Positions 36,286-46,337 of a stretch of 64,000 nt of DNA are shown here, piece after piece. Below the pieces are notes generated by a model. It was not told where the DNA came from. It saw nothing but the letters and a program-made list of their open reading frames with translations, and ran no database searches. Positions within the stretch are counted from its first letter, which is position 1. Each line of letters opens with the position of its first letter. The translations under genes were made by a program, and so were the position numbers. Source of the stretch: Echinicola strongylocentroti (GTDB lineage Bacteria; Bacteroidota; Bacteroidia; Cytophagales; Cyclobacteriaceae); assembly GCF_003260975.1 (NCBI RefSeq), contig NZ_CP030041.1:905001-969000 (forward strand), read 5' to 3'.

Positions 36286-37025
36286 CTTTTTGTTTAGGCA
36301 TAAAAACAAAACATGGAATAGTGGGGCTATCAGATACCCGCATCACTTCCGGAAGCGAAACTACCACGTCCAAGAAAGTGTACGTGGTAAATAAAAAGAA
36401 GCACACTTTTTTCATTATGACTTCAGGCCTTCGTTCTGTCCGTGATAAGGCCATTACCTACTTCACCGAAGTAATCAAACAACAAGATGACAAGTTCTCC
36501 AAGCTTTATGAAACCGTCAATGAGCTGGGCAAACAAATAAAACAAGTAGCCAAAGAAGATGAAGAACACTTGACCAAATCTGGACTCAACTTTAACCTCC
36601 ACGCCATCATAGGCGGCCAACTGGAAGAGGATGGTGAGCCCAAACTCTACCTTCTCTACCCACAAGGCAATTGGATTGAGATCAAAAGAGGCACCCCATT
36701 TGTCATCATCGGAAACAGTGGCTTTGGCAACCCCGTATTGCGAAGATCCATCACCTATGACGAAACATTGGAGTTTGCACTTAAAAGCGCCTTTTTGGCT
36801 TTCGATGCTACCCGAATATCCGCCAATGACGTGGACTTCCCCATCGACACAGTAGCGCTGATCAATGATGAATTTCATATCAAAGAACACCGCTTCGAAC
36901 AGAACGAATTGGCTCATATTTCTGATTTTTGGAACAGTCGTTTAAAAATAGCCGTTTCCGAACTCCCCGCCGATATGCTAAACCGGGCTTTTCAAGAGAA
37001 TGATACCAGGATAGATGAATACTGA
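36282..37025 (+). CDS. Anbu (ancestral proteasome beta-like) peptidase
   Basis: 247 residues. It opens MTFCLGIKTKHGIVGLSDTRIT, the Ntn-hydrolase pattern of Anbu, where Thr2 is the expected nucleophile after Met removal. SGLRSVRDKA and GNSGFGNPVL follow. Anbu forms ring or helical assemblies of the HslV/proteasome fold. It sits between alpha-E and transglutaminase genes and overlaps the latter by 11 bp. Proteolytic activity in vivo and substrate unknown. Confidence 0.92.
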   Translation: MTFCLGIKTKHGIVGLSDTRITSGSETTTSKKVYVVNKKKHTFFIMTSGLRSVRDKAITYFTEVIKQQDDKFSKLYETVNELGKQIKQVAKEDEEHLTKSGLNFNLHAIIGGQLEEDGEPKLYLLYPQGNWIEIKRGTPFVIIGNSGFGNPVLRRSITYDETLEFALKSAFLAFDATRISANDVDFPIDTVALINDEFHIKEHRFEQNELAHISDFWNSRLKIAVSELPADMLNRAFQENDTRIDEY

Positions 37026-37878
37026 AAAACGCCTTCACATCCATCATAAAACGTGTTATACGTATGGAGGAAAGGTAAAACTCAACCCGCAGAAGATTTT
37101 ACTTTCCCCTTCCAATAGAAGGCATTTTCAGGCCCACTCGGTCCATACCAGCTTCTCCCCAGCGCCCAAGGGAATCAACCAGCGCGTGGACATGGAAGGG
37201 AATTTGTTTCAGCAAGTATGGTTTGACCAGGAAGTGGAAAAGTTTGAGATCAACACGCAAATAGAACTAACGGTTTTTCCCGTCAACCCTTTTGAATTCA
37301 TCATCGATAAAAGTTTCGAAAACAGGAATGAAGCCGACGAATTGACCTTTAGCTATGATGAGGAGAAGCGATTTTACCTGCATCCGTTTTTAGCCAATGA
37401 CACCACGGCCAAGATCAGTGATCTAGCCAGTCAGTTTAAGCGGGACAGCATAAATGCGGTAGATTTTCTCGTAAAAATAACCGCCCATATTCATGGTTTA
37501 TGCCGCCATATGATCCGGGAAGATCCGGGGATCTGGTCCCCAGAAAAAACCCTATCGGAAAAGCAAGGCTCATGTCGCGACTTGGCCTGGTTGCTCATCA
37601 CCATTCTTAGAGAGGAAGGCATCGCCAGCAGATTTGTCAGCGGATACGCCTATAACCCCGATCTTGAAGAAAACCATGAGCTGCATGCTTGGGTGGAGGC
37701 TTACTGCCCCGGTGCCGGGTGGATCGGACTGGATCCCAGTCTGGGCCTGTTGACAGATGCTGGCTATATCCCATTGGCAGCCAGCTATCTTCCACACCTG
37801 ACCTTACCGGTAGATGGCACCTATGTCGGCAACTATTCTTCCAAGCTTGACAGCAGTGTGGAGATCAAAGAAATTTGA
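37015..37878 (+). CDS. transglutaminase-like cysteine protein (Anbu operon)
   Basis: 287 residues. N-terminal Bact_transglu_N domain (HHKTCYTYGGKVKLNPQKILLSPSN), then the transglutaminase core with catalytic Cys in GSCRD (about 187), His in HELHAWVEAY (about 225) and Asp in GLDPS (about 241). Fourth gene of the Anbu operon, start codon inside the end of Anbu. May hydrolyse or form isopeptide bonds. After its stop lies a hairpin at 37902-37930. Confidence 0.92.
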   Translation: MNTEKRLHIHHKTCYTYGGKVKLNPQKILLSPSNRRHFQAHSVHTSFSPAPKGINQRVDMEGNLFQQVWFDQEVEKFEINTQIELTVFPVNPFEFIIDKSFENRNEADELTFSYDEEKRFYLHPFLANDTTAKISDLASQFKRDSINAVDFLVKITAHIHGLCRHMIREDPGIWSPEKTLSEKQGSCRDLAWLLITILREEGIASRFVSGYAYNPDLEENHELHAWVEAYCPGAGWIGLDPSLGLLTDAGYIPLAASYLPHLTLPVDGTYVGNYSSKLDSSVEIKEI

Positions 37879-37901
37879 CAGGAAAAGGTACAGGCTTGCT
37901 T

Positions 37902-37930
37902 GCCTGACGGCTAGACCATAGCCGTCAGGC
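37902..37930 (+). terminator. hairpin after the Anbu operon
   Basis: Perfect 12-bp stem GCCTGACGGCTA, 5-base loop, complementary arm, 24 bp past the transglutaminase stop. The 3' side is not a clear T-run, so it may be a dispersed palindrome and not a strict Rho-independent terminator. A second palindrome (GTTCGGGATTTTAAATCCCGAAC split around its centre) lies at 38024-38046 before the sigma gene's stop. Confidence 0.5.
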
Positions 37931-38153
37931 TAATGCATATATGATGCTGAAAATCTATATCCTTATGTGGTGTCTGAGCAATTCACATAAGGGCTAGGGG
38001 GGTTTGAAATCCCCCTTATCTTGGTTCGGGATTTTAAATCCCGAACAGCAAATTAGTACTGATAGAGTGCTGATTTAGCTCGGCGAGACAGGTGACGCAG
38101 GTCATTAAGATTTGCCAATCTGTGAAACATTCTTCTTAGGTGAGATCCGGCCA

Positions 38154-38825
38154 CTACCCCATCAATACGAAAAGCATTCGAAGGATATCCTTGTGCTTTT
38201 CCAGCATGCCATGTAGGCTGTCCAGTGTCCTGTAAAGTAATTTTCTTGCGGACTTAACCTGGGAAAACTCCATGATATGGGCTATTTCCTTGTATGAAAG
38301 TCCTTCAAAAAAGTACAATGCCAAAATTTCACGCTGCCTTACAGGTAGCCGGTTACAGGCCTCCTCCAACACTTTACGTTGGTCCACTGTAAATTGGGTA
38401 CTTATGGAATGGTAATCTGGATCCACACGCAGTTGAAAGCCATGTGTTTTCTCAAAATCCTCATCCAACACCACCCGTCTTCGCTGCTTGATCAACCGCA
38501 ACAAACGTCGTCTAAAACTACTGAAAAGGTAATACTTTATGGATTGGGCCATCCCTAGTTTGTGCTTACTCCTAATGACCTGATAAAAAACATCTTGGAC
38601 AGCGTCATTGATGATTTCGGTATCTTTGGTAAACTGTCGCCCATAGTTAAAAAGCTTATGGGCATAACGCTCAAAAATCTTTGCCAATGCCGAATCACTT
38701 CCCTGTAGAAATGCCAGCCACAGGGCTGACTCAGCTGCTTCATCAGTAGTGACTTCCCCCATTGGATGCTCATTAAAAGCTGCAGGAACTTCCTTTATTG
38801 GTTTTATGGATTCGGAAAGGGTCAT
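38154..38825 (-). CDS. ECF RNA polymerase sigma-70 factor
   Basis: 223 residues. Sigma-2 region about 35-100 (FERYAHKLFNYGRQFTKDTEIINDAVQDVFYQVIRSKHKLG), sigma-4 region about 150-205 with QREILALYFFEGLSYKEIAHIMEFSQVKSARKLLYRTLDSL. Divergent from the second sigma at 39101. On its strand the next genes are those of the mannan PUL (FecR at 33552), separated by the Anbu operon on the opposite strand, so it is the likely but unproven partner. Confidence 0.88.
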   Translation of the reverse strand: MTLSESIKPIKEVPAAFNEHPMGEVTTDEAAESALWLAFLQGSDSALAKIFERYAHKLFNYGRQFTKDTEIINDAVQDVFYQVIRSKHKLGMAQSIKYYLFSSFRRRLLRLIKQRRRVVLDEDFEKTHGFQLRVDPDYHSISTQFTVDQRKVLEEACNRLPVRQREILALYFFEGLSYKEIAHIMEFSQVKSARKLLYRTLDSLHGMLEKHKDILRMLFVLMG

Positions 38826-39049
38826 TTTGGGTGTCTTGGTTTTTGTGATAATAGGGCATCTTCTACCCTACTTACTTTACCACTTTTATCAAATATACAC
38901 GTTCTAAAATTAACAACAAAAAAACTAAACCATTTTAGCAATACACTAGAAGCATTTTTGTCGAAATAAAAAATACTACTAGTCTAGCCCCTTCTTTTTT
39001 GAAATAAACAGCAAATTGTCAGATTAATTAACCTTTTCTTAATTGAAAA

Positions 39050-39083
39050 ATTGAATAATGAGTGCTTCTTAGTTCTACTTTTG
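39050..39083 (+). promoter_or_regulatory. candidate promoter of the second ECF sigma gene
   Basis: TACTTTTG at 39076-39083 fits TAnnTTTG, with ATTG at 39050-39053 upstream (spacing 22, wider than usual). A start site near 39090 would leave an 11-nt leader before the ATG at 39101 and would exclude the upstream GTG at 39062 as start. Confidence 0.4.
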
Positions 39084-39100
39084 GAGTAAATAATTTCCCA

Positions 39101-39682
39101 ATGGCAAACAGCAGGTCAAGTGATACCGAACTTTTAGAATTAATGGCATCACATAATGATCAAAGGGCTTTTAACACCATCTTTGATTATTATTGGGATG
39201 AACTATATCATTTGGCTATTGTGAAGACCAGTTGCCCCGACTTGGCGCAGGACCTCGCTCACGAGGTTTTTATCAATCTTTGGAAATATAGAAAGACCAT
39301 CAAGGTTAAGGCTACATTCAGTGCTTACCTGGCCACCATGCTCAAGTACGGCTTCTTTAGACACTTGGCAAAACAAGATAAAGAAAGCGTAAAGGGTGAT
39401 TTTTTGGCAGAACCTTACCATGAAGAACACGGCTTTTCGATCATGGAGTTTAATGAGCTCTATGATAAAATTAGCCAAATCAAGAGCTCTCTTCCCCCAC
39501 GGTGCAAAGCAATTTTTGAAATGAACAGCTTCCAGCAAATGTCTGTTGAGGAAATAGCCACGAACTTCAAAATTTCCAGTTCTACTGTCCGTAACCAGCT
39601 GGCAAGAGCCCGTGAAGTATTTAAAGAACAATTGACCGAAGATGTCTCTTTGATTACGCTGTTGGCCATCTTCTTTCACTAG
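39101..39682 (+). CDS. ECF RNA polymerase sigma-70 factor (second SusCD set)
   Basis: 193 residues from the ATG at 39101 (a GTG at 39062 would add 13 poor residues upstream of the likely promoter). Sigma-2 about 25-90 (HNDQRAFNTIFDYYWDELYHLAIVKT, DLAHEVFINLWKYR), sigma-4 about 130-185 (LPPRCKAIFEMNSFQQMSVEEIATNFKISSSTVRNQLARAREVF). First gene of sigma-FecR-SusC-SusD-EEP on the plus strand. It should direct its own PUL once FecR releases it. Confidence 0.9.
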   Translation: MANSRSSDTELLELMASHNDQRAFNTIFDYYWDELYHLAIVKTSCPDLAQDLAHEVFINLWKYRKTIKVKATFSAYLATMLKYGFFRHLAKQDKESVKGDFLAEPYHEEHGFSIMEFNELYDKISQIKSSLPPRCKAIFEMNSFQQMSVEEIATNFKISSSTVRNQLARAREVFKEQLTEDVSLITLLAIFFH

Positions 39683-39793
39683 GCCTTGTTACCAAAACAT
39701 TAAATACACCTCGATATCATTAATGATTTCATAACCATTTTCTTGTAGACGCCACGGCCTTCTTTTGACTCATGTAAGTGAAAAGCAAAAATT

Positions 39794-40774
39794 ATGACCG
39801 TTCACCAATACTGGAAAAAACTCATTGATAAACTCTTCAACAAAACCATTGATACGGATGAACTGCAACAGCTGAACCAATGGTATGATGAGAAGGAGCT
39901 GAATGCACCTTCCCTAACGGAAGCAGCGCTAATAGAGCGAAAACAAAAGGCCTGGAAAAACATCCAGACAAATACCTCCATCAAGAAGAAGATCCCTTCA
40001 CAGAAGAGGCGCTGGATCACCTGGTCTGGAGGCATAAAAATAGCCGCCAGCTTGTTTGTGGCCACGATCATCGGTTTACAGTATTGGATGCCGGATGAAG
40101 AGGTCATTCCCCCAGCCAAAACGATCACGATCAGTAATAAACTGGGACAAGTCAGTAGCTTCACCCTTCCTGACAGTTCTAAGGTTTGGCTAAGTACTGG
40201 CTCTAGCTTTTCGTATCCAGAGCGTTTTGACAGCATCCGGAATGTGGAACTGATCGGAGAAGCTTATTTCGAAGTCAAAAGAAATCCTGCCAAACCATTC
40301 GTAGTGCAATCGGCGGGGCTCAGAACGACAGTACTGGGAACCTCTTTTAACATCAGCGCCTACCCCGAGGAAAGCCCAAGCGTTTCGGTGCTCACCGGAA
40401 AAGTCCAGGTAGCTGAGAACCTTCCGAATGGCCAAAAAATCAATTTGATCAAAAACCAGCAAACCCACTGGGAGAAGGAAAATGGCTTCACTCCGGCCTT
40501 GCCTTTTAGCCCGGAAGCTATTTTGAAATGGCAAAAAGGCATTTTGGTTTTCGAAAATGCCTCCTTGGAAGAAGTAATCGAGGAGTTTTCCAAATGGTTT
40601 AACACCGACATCAAACTTCAAGGTGCCAAGGACAGTGACTGTAGGTTTACAGGTGAATTTAAAAACACCTCCCTTAAAAACGCTCTGGAAATCATCCAAT
40701 ATGCACTAAAAATCAACTATACCCTTAATGAAAATGAAGTAATCATCACAGCGCATAATTGCCTAAGGCAATAA
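39794..40774 (+). CDS. FecR-family anti-sigma factor (second SusCD set)
   Basis: 326 residues. Sigma-binding N-part, one membrane segment (about 77-97, GIKIAASLFVATIIGL), FecR domain (FTLPDSSKVWLSTGSSFSYPERF, FEVKRNPAKPFVVQSAG), and C-terminal DUF4974 (EVIEEFSKWFNTDIKL). Works with the sigma 112 bp upstream. An ATCCGGTG...CACCGGAT hairpin follows before SusC (40779-40806). Confidence 0.93.
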   Translation: MTVHQYWKKLIDKLFNKTIDTDELQQLNQWYDEKELNAPSLTEAALIERKQKAWKNIQTNTSIKKKIPSQKRRWITWSGGIKIAASLFVATIIGLQYWMPDEEVIPPAKTITISNKLGQVSSFTLPDSSKVWLSTGSSFSYPERFDSIRNVELIGEAYFEVKRNPAKPFVVQSAGLRTTVLGTSFNISAYPEESPSVSVLTGKVQVAENLPNGQKINLIKNQQTHWEKENGFTPALPFSPEAILKWQKGILVFENASLEEVIEEFSKWFNTDIKLQGAKDSDCRFTGEFKNTSLKNALEIIQYALKINYTLNENEVIITAHNCLRQ

Positions 40775-40778
40775 AAAA

Positions 40779-40806
40779 ATCCGGTGAAATTGGCCCTTCC
40801 ACCGGA
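40779..40806 (+). promoter_or_regulatory. stem-loop between FecR and SusC
   Basis: ATCCGGTG and CACCGGAT form an 8-bp stem with a 12-nt loop, just after the FecR stop. It lies 86 bp ahead of the preferred SusC start (40892). It might process the transcript or pause RNA polymerase, separating sigma/FecR from SusC/D levels. Speculative role. Confidence 0.5.
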
Positions 40807-40891
40807 TCTAAAAGATCAATTTAATTATCCCTGTTGCTTCCATCTTCGACCATGTAGCAGCCAGGGAGTAAACCTTTTATTCATCAAAATT

Positions 40892-43800
40892 ATGAAAAAA
40901 AAACTACTTCGCATTGTTTTGAAGTCAACAGCGAACTTATTAATCATCGGTACGCTCATGTACTGCCTCAGCAATTTTGCTTTGGCCCATGAGACTAAGG
41001 CCCAGCACATGGGCGAAACGCAAATTGAGCTTTCCACCAGCAAGATGGAGCTTAGGCAATTCTTCTCGCAGGTGGAAGCCCAAAGCAACTTCAGGTTCCA
41101 CTACAATGCTGTCTTGTCGGATGTGGAAACCGTCGTGTCACTAAATGGCTCAGCAGATCTGGAAACACTTCTCTATGAAGTCGCCAAACAAACTGACCTT
41201 AGTTTTAAGCAAGTCAATGAAGACATTGCTGTAAGAAAGTTGAAAAAAACCAAAGAAAACAAGGCGGTAGTCATCGACATCAACATATCAGGAACTGTCA
41301 CCGATGCGGATACTGGCGAACCCATTGTCGGCGCATCGGTATTTATTGAAGGTTCTGGGATTGGAATAGCCACTGACCTGGATGGTAACTGGACCTTGGA
41401 TATTCCGGAAGACCTCATGGGAAAAGACATCACAGCCAGCTACTTGGGCTATCAGTCGGCCACTGCCACCATCGGCCAAGGACCGATCAATTTCAGCCTT
41501 AAGTCCAATGAGCTTGACGAAGTCGTGGTCGTAGGCTATGGCACCCAGAAAAAAATCAACCTAACAGGAGCAGTAGACAATGTAACCGGAGAGGTATTCG
41601 AAAACCGCCCCGTTCCCAACATTGCCCAGGGGCTACAGGGAGCAATCCCCAACTTGAACATCAACATTCAGGATGGAAAGCCTACCCAATCACCTTCCTT
41701 TAACATTCGTGGAACGACCTCCATCGGCCAAGGCGGCGATGCGCTGGTGCTGATCGATGGTGTAGAAGGTGATCCTTCCATGATCAATCCTTCAGATATA
41801 GAGAGTATTTCGGTGCTCAAGGATGCGTCGGCCTCTTCCATTTATGGCGCCAGAGGTGCTTTTGGGGTGATCCTCATCACCACCAAATCCCCCTCCAAGG
41901 ACAAGATGTCCCTTTCCTACACCACCAACTGGTCCATTAAGTCCCCTACGGTGGTTCCTGACCTGGTGACCGACGGCTATACCTGGGCCAGCATGTTTAA
42001 CGAAGCGTGGACGGCATGGAACGATTACTCCCAGACACCCCAAAATGCCAACAAGACCCTTCCTTTCTCCCAAGATTATTTGGCAGAACTGAAGAGAAGA
42101 TCTGAAGATCCAAGCTTACCGGATATCGAAGTCGGACCAAATGGTGAATACATCTACTATGGCAGCACGGATTATTACGGAGAATTGTACAAAAATAGCC
42201 TCTTGGCCATGGAGCACAACCTATCACTTTCCGGTAGCAATGGCAAAACGGGTTATTATATCACAGGAAGGTACTTTGACCAGGAAGGTCTGTTCCGGTA
42301 CAATTCCGATGATTTCAAAATGTACAATTTCAGGGCAAAAGGCTCTTTGGAAATGACCGACTGGCTTACTGTAGAGAACAATACCGAGTATTCCTTCAGG
42401 CAATATCATAACCCGCTCAACGTCGGCGAAGGCGGAAGTATCTGGCGGAACATTGCTGATGAAGGCCACCCTTTGGCTCCTATGCTAAATCCTGACGGCA
42501 CGCTCTCCTACTCAGCAGCTTACACCATTGGGGATTATTACTATGGTAAAAACGGCATTGACACCGAGCGAAGCATCATCAAAAATATCACCAGCTTCAA
42601 CTCCCAGTTCTTTGACAATACTTTCCGTGTGCGGGGAAACTTTACTTTCCAAGATATCCAAAACAACGAACAACGAACCCGTGTACCGGTACCTTACAGC
42701 AGAAGTGAAGGGGTCATTGAGTATGTCGGCACCAACACCAACGACATCAGAAACCAACGCGCAGAAACCCGGTATATGGCCACTAACATCTATGCCGAAT
42801 ACGAACCTAAACTGCAAGGGCTGCACAGTGTAAAAGGCTTGGTCGGCTATAACTTCGAGACCTCAACCTATAACAGCCTCATGGCACAAAGAAATGGCTT
42901 GATCTATGAAGACGCCCAAGATATCAACTTGGCCCTTGGTCAATCCATCACGACAGAAGGTGGCTGGGACAGATGGGATATCCAAGGAGGCTTCTTCAGG
43001 GTAAACTATAATTATGCAGGCAAGTACCTTTTGGAAGTAAATGGCCGCTATGATGGCTCTTCCAAATTCCCCGAAGATCAGCGCTATGCCTTCTTCCCAT
43101 CCTTCTCAGCAGGCTGGAGGGTATCTGACGAATCCTTCTTCAACATATCAGAAACCACCATTTCAGATTTTAAGATCCGTGGATCCTATGGTTCACTCGG
43201 AAATGGCAATATCAACTCCTATGCCTTCCAAGAGCTGTTTTCGATCTCCCAATCAGACAGAGTGCTCAACGGCGTAAAACCGCAATACACCAATCAGCCC
43301 GGCGTACTTCCTGATGGCTTGACATGGGAAACCTCCACTACCGCCAATTTCGGTATCGACTTGGGCATGTTAAGTAACCGCCTGACATTTACGGGGGATG
43401 CGTACATCAGAAATACCACAGATATGTTTACGGTAGGCAAGTCCTTGCCGGCCGTATTTGGAACTGCTGTACCAAAAGGAAACTACGCTGACTTGCGCAC
43501 CAAAGGGTGGGAATTTGTCATCGCTTGGAGAGATCAAATCAATGTCGCCTCCAAGCCTCTTAATTACAATGTGAAGTTCTTTATGGCAGATTATAACTCC
43601 ACTATCACCAAATACAATAATGAGAACAAACAGCTCACCGACTATTATGAAGGCATGAAAGTAGGCGAAATATGGGGCTATGTCACCGAAGGACTGTTTG
43701 AGTCCGTGGAAGACATCAATTCACATGCTGACCAAAACTACATCCAGTCCTCCACAAGCCGTACCACACTGCCCGGGGACATTAAATTCCAAGACCTGAA

Positions 43801-44419
43801 CAATGATGGTGTGATCAACAAGGGGCTCAACACCGTGGACAATCCCGGTGACCAACAAATCATCGGTAACTCTACCCCCCGTTACACCTATGGATTTAAT
43901 GTCGACCTGAGCTGGAACAACTTTTTCCTCAACACCTTCTTCCAAGGCGTAGGCAAGAGAGACTGGTGGCCAGGTGGAGAAGCAGGCCTTTTCTGGGGCC
44001 AATACAACCGTCCTTACAACGACGTACCTAAATCAATGCTGGGCAATATCTGGTCAGAAGATAATCCGGATGCTTATTTCCCACGATATCGCGGCTATAC
44101 TTCCATCGGCAGCAATCGCTCTTTATCATCAGTACAGACCCGCTATTTGCAGAGCATTGCCTACCTGAGAATGAAAAACATCCAAATCGGATATAACCTT
44201 CCCAAGCATGTGGCTTCCAAATACAAAATGAGTGCTGCCAGGATTTATCTTTCCGGTGAAAACCTGCTGACCTGGTCGCCACTTTACAAGGTCACCAAAA
44301 ACCTGGATGTGGAAAGCACCGGTCCGTCTGACCTTGTCCTTACCTCCGGTACTTCTGGAAACGGAAACAACTACCCTATCCTCAAGAGTGTAACCCTTGG
44401 GCTATCTATTACCTTCTAA
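40892..44419 (+). CDS. SusC/RagA-like TonB receptor with STN domain (second set)
   Basis: 1175 residues from the ATG at 40892, which heads a proper signal peptide (MKKKLLRIVLKSTANLLIIG). A GTG at 40784 adds 36 residues with no signal logic, so I reject it. STN domain about 45-95 (ELRQFFSQVEAQSNFRFHYN), carboxypeptidase-regulatory domain about 130-215, EVVVVGYGTQKKINL, plug with DVLVLIDG-like ALVLIDGVEGDPSMINPSDI, barrel ending TLGLSITF. It pairs with SusD at 44436. Substrate unknown. Confidence 0.95.
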   Translation: MKKKLLRIVLKSTANLLIIGTLMYCLSNFALAHETKAQHMGETQIELSTSKMELRQFFSQVEAQSNFRFHYNAVLSDVETVVSLNGSADLETLLYEVAKQTDLSFKQVNEDIAVRKLKKTKENKAVVIDINISGTVTDADTGEPIVGASVFIEGSGIGIATDLDGNWTLDIPEDLMGKDITASYLGYQSATATIGQGPINFSLKSNELDEVVVVGYGTQKKINLTGAVDNVTGEVFENRPVPNIAQGLQGAIPNLNINIQDGKPTQSPSFNIRGTTSIGQGGDALVLIDGVEGDPSMINPSDIESISVLKDASASSIYGARGAFGVILITTKSPSKDKMSLSYTTNWSIKSPTVVPDLVTDGYTWASMFNEAWTAWNDYSQTPQNANKTLPFSQDYLAELKRRSEDPSLPDIEVGPNGEYIYYGSTDYYGELYKNSLLAMEHNLSLSGSNGKTGYYITGRYFDQEGLFRYNSDDFKMYNFRAKGSLEMTDWLTVENNTEYSFRQYHNPLNVGEGGSIWRNIADEGHPLAPMLNPDGTLSYSAAYTIGDYYYGKNGIDTERSIIKNITSFNSQFFDNTFRVRGNFTFQDIQNNEQRTRVPVPYSRSEGVIEYVGTNTNDIRNQRAETRYMATNIYAEYEPKLQGLHSVKGLVGYNFETSTYNSLMAQRNGLIYEDAQDINLALGQSITTEGGWDRWDIQGGFFRVNYNYAGKYLLEVNGRYDGSSKFPEDQRYAFFPSFSAGWRVSDESFFNISETTISDFKIRGSYGSLGNGNINSYAFQELFSISQSDRVLNGVKPQYTNQPGVLPDGLTWETSTTANFGIDLGMLSNRLTFTGDAYIRNTTDMFTVGKSLPAVFGTAVPKGNYADLRTKGWEFVIAWRDQINVASKPLNYNVKFFMADYNSTITKYNNENKQLTDYYEGMKVGEIWGYVTEGLFESVEDINSHADQNYIQSSTSRTTLPGDIKFQDLNNDGVINKGLNTVDNPGDQQIIGNSTPRYTYGFNVDLSWNNFFLNTFFQGVGKRDWWPGGEAGLFWGQYNRPYNDVPKSMLGNIWSEDNPDAYFPRYRGYTSIGSNRSLSSVQTRYLQSIAYLRMKNIQIGYNLPKHVASKYKMSAARIYLSGENLLTWSPLYKVTKNLDVESTGPSDLVLTSGTSGNGNNYPILKSVTLGLSITF

Positions 44420-44435
44420 AAAACGACCTCAAGCA

Positions 44436-46214
44436 ATGAAAAATATCAAAAAACTATTTGGATCCATTGTCCTGGCAAGTGTGGTCGCTGCTGGCTGCGC
44501 CGAACTGGACCAATATCCTGAGGCCACTACTTCAAAAAGCGCTGTCTTTAACAGTGAAAATGGCCTTAACCTATATGCAAACTCCTTCTATAACGCCCTG
44601 CCCACGGCCAGAGATATTCACGCTGGAGATGAAATGGCGGACTATGCTGCCCGGACACAGGTGCCGGATTTTATCCGGCCGGGCAACTATAACCCTTCTC
44701 AAAGTAGCGGATGGAGCTGGGAAGACCTTCGGAATATCAATTACTTCCTAGAAAACAACAACAGTGAAGAGGTAAGCAAGGAAACCAGGAATCATTTTAA
44801 CGCCCTTGCCCGCTTCTTTAGGGCTTTCTTCTACTTCGAAAAAGTACAGCGCTTCGGTGATGTGCCTTGGATCAATACTCCCATGGCCGTAGATGATCCT
44901 GCACTATTCGATGGCCGTGATCCGCGGACCTTGGTAATGGACTCGGTCTTGGCAGATCTGGACTACGCCATTGCCAATATCCGTCAAGGAGAAAACGAAA
45001 GCCGAAGCCTTATCACCAAAAATGTAGTGTTGGGCATTAAGTCTCGTGTTTGCCTCTTTGAAGGCACCTTCAGAAAGTACCATGAAAATTATGAGCTGAC
45101 GAGCTCAGTGGAAAAATGGCTCAATGAAGCGGCATCCGCTGCCAAGCAAGTAATGGATAGTGGGGATTTTACCCTGTACAAAGGTGCTGGAGAGGACTTT
45201 TCCTATCGCTCATTATTTATCAGCGAAAAACCCGTAGCACAAGAAATCATGCTCGCCGTCGTAATCGATCCCTCCCTTAGCGTATTTCATGATGCCAACT
45301 GGTGGTGGACCAGTTCCACTTATGGTGCCAGGGTGAGTTTGACGAGAGATTTTATCCGTACCTATCTAAATGAGGATGGCACGCCATTTACGGAGCTTTC
45401 GGGACATGAAACCATGACCTTTATGGAAGAAACCAAAAACAGGGACAAGAGGTTACAACAGACCATCAGAATGGGCGACTACACCCGTACCAATGCCGGT
45501 GCCGTCGTACCTGCCCCACCGATATTTTCCTATACCTACACTGGCTACCAACCTATCAAATGGACGCTGGACGATATGTACTTTGATGGAGGCAACAGGA
45601 ACACCAATAGTGTAAGTATGCTTCGGTACGCAGAGGTGTTGCTGAACTACGCCGAGGCCAGAGCCGAACTGGGTGAATTTACCGAAGCAGACTGGCTACT
45701 GACCATCAGAGCACTGCGCGAAAGGGCTGGCATCACCGGAAACCTTGGCATGCCTACAATGTCTGATCCTTACTTACAACAAACCTACTTTCCCGAAATA
45801 GCGGATCCTGTTCTGTTGGAAATCAGACGAGAACGAGGCATTGAACTGGTTTTTGAGGGATTTAGGTTTTATGATATCGTCCGATGGGACAAGGGGGAAT
45901 TGATGGAAATGCCGTGGAATGGCTTCTATGTACCTACACTCAACACTCCACTAGACCTCAATGAAGATGGAGTTCTTGATGTAGCATTTTACACCCAACT
46001 GCCATCCAACCAAGTGGACGGAGTGACCTATATCAATGTCAGTGAAAACATTGACTCAGGGATAAATCCACAGCAACTGGACGAAGGCAATAAGGGAGAA
46101 ATCCATTGGCTGGACCATCAGCCACGCGAATGGGAAGAAAAAAACTACCTCTATCCTATTCCTGAGAATGACCTGCTGATGAATCCTGCGCTGGGACAGA
46201 ATCCAGGCTGGTAA
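44436..46214 (+). CDS. SusD/RagB-like nutrient-binding lipoprotein (second set)
   Basis: 592 residues from ATG at 44436 (16 bp past the SusC stop; a farther upstream in-frame start at 44397 lies inside SusC and is disfavoured). Lipobox VAAGC (Cys 20). SusD pattern: AELDQYPEATTSKSAVFNSENGLNLYANSFYNAL, FRAFFYFEKVQRFGDVPW, RYAEVLLNYAEARAELGEF, and RRERGIELVFEGFRFYDIVRWDKG near the end. It binds glycan and closes SusC. Confidence 0.95.
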   Translation: MKNIKKLFGSIVLASVVAAGCAELDQYPEATTSKSAVFNSENGLNLYANSFYNALPTARDIHAGDEMADYAARTQVPDFIRPGNYNPSQSSGWSWEDLRNINYFLENNNSEEVSKETRNHFNALARFFRAFFYFEKVQRFGDVPWINTPMAVDDPALFDGRDPRTLVMDSVLADLDYAIANIRQGENESRSLITKNVVLGIKSRVCLFEGTFRKYHENYELTSSVEKWLNEAASAAKQVMDSGDFTLYKGAGEDFSYRSLFISEKPVAQEIMLAVVIDPSLSVFHDANWWWTSSTYGARVSLTRDFIRTYLNEDGTPFTELSGHETMTFMEETKNRDKRLQQTIRMGDYTRTNAGAVVPAPPIFSYTYTGYQPIKWTLDDMYFDGGNRNTNSVSMLRYAEVLLNYAEARAELGEFTEADWLLTIRALRERAGITGNLGMPTMSDPYLQQTYFPEIADPVLLEIRRERGIELVFEGFRFYDIVRWDKGELMEMPWNGFYVPTLNTPLDLNEDGVLDVAFYTQLPSNQVDGVTYINVSENIDSGINPQQLDEGNKGEIHWLDHQPREWEEKNYLYPIPENDLLMNPALGQNPGW

Positions 46215-46337
46215 TTCCAGAAATAACCAGTAAATTGGCCGCGGACAGACCGGTGATAGACAGGAATGTCCACCAGTGCTTTCTGCGGCCAATCAATTAT
46301 TGACACACCTTTCTTTAAAAACTAAAAGTCCATTAAA

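Noticed and set aside
40784..40891. GTG start for the second SusC, 36 codons upstream
   Set aside because: It precedes the natural signal peptide with non-signal residues and overlaps a stem-loop; ATG at 40892 fits better.
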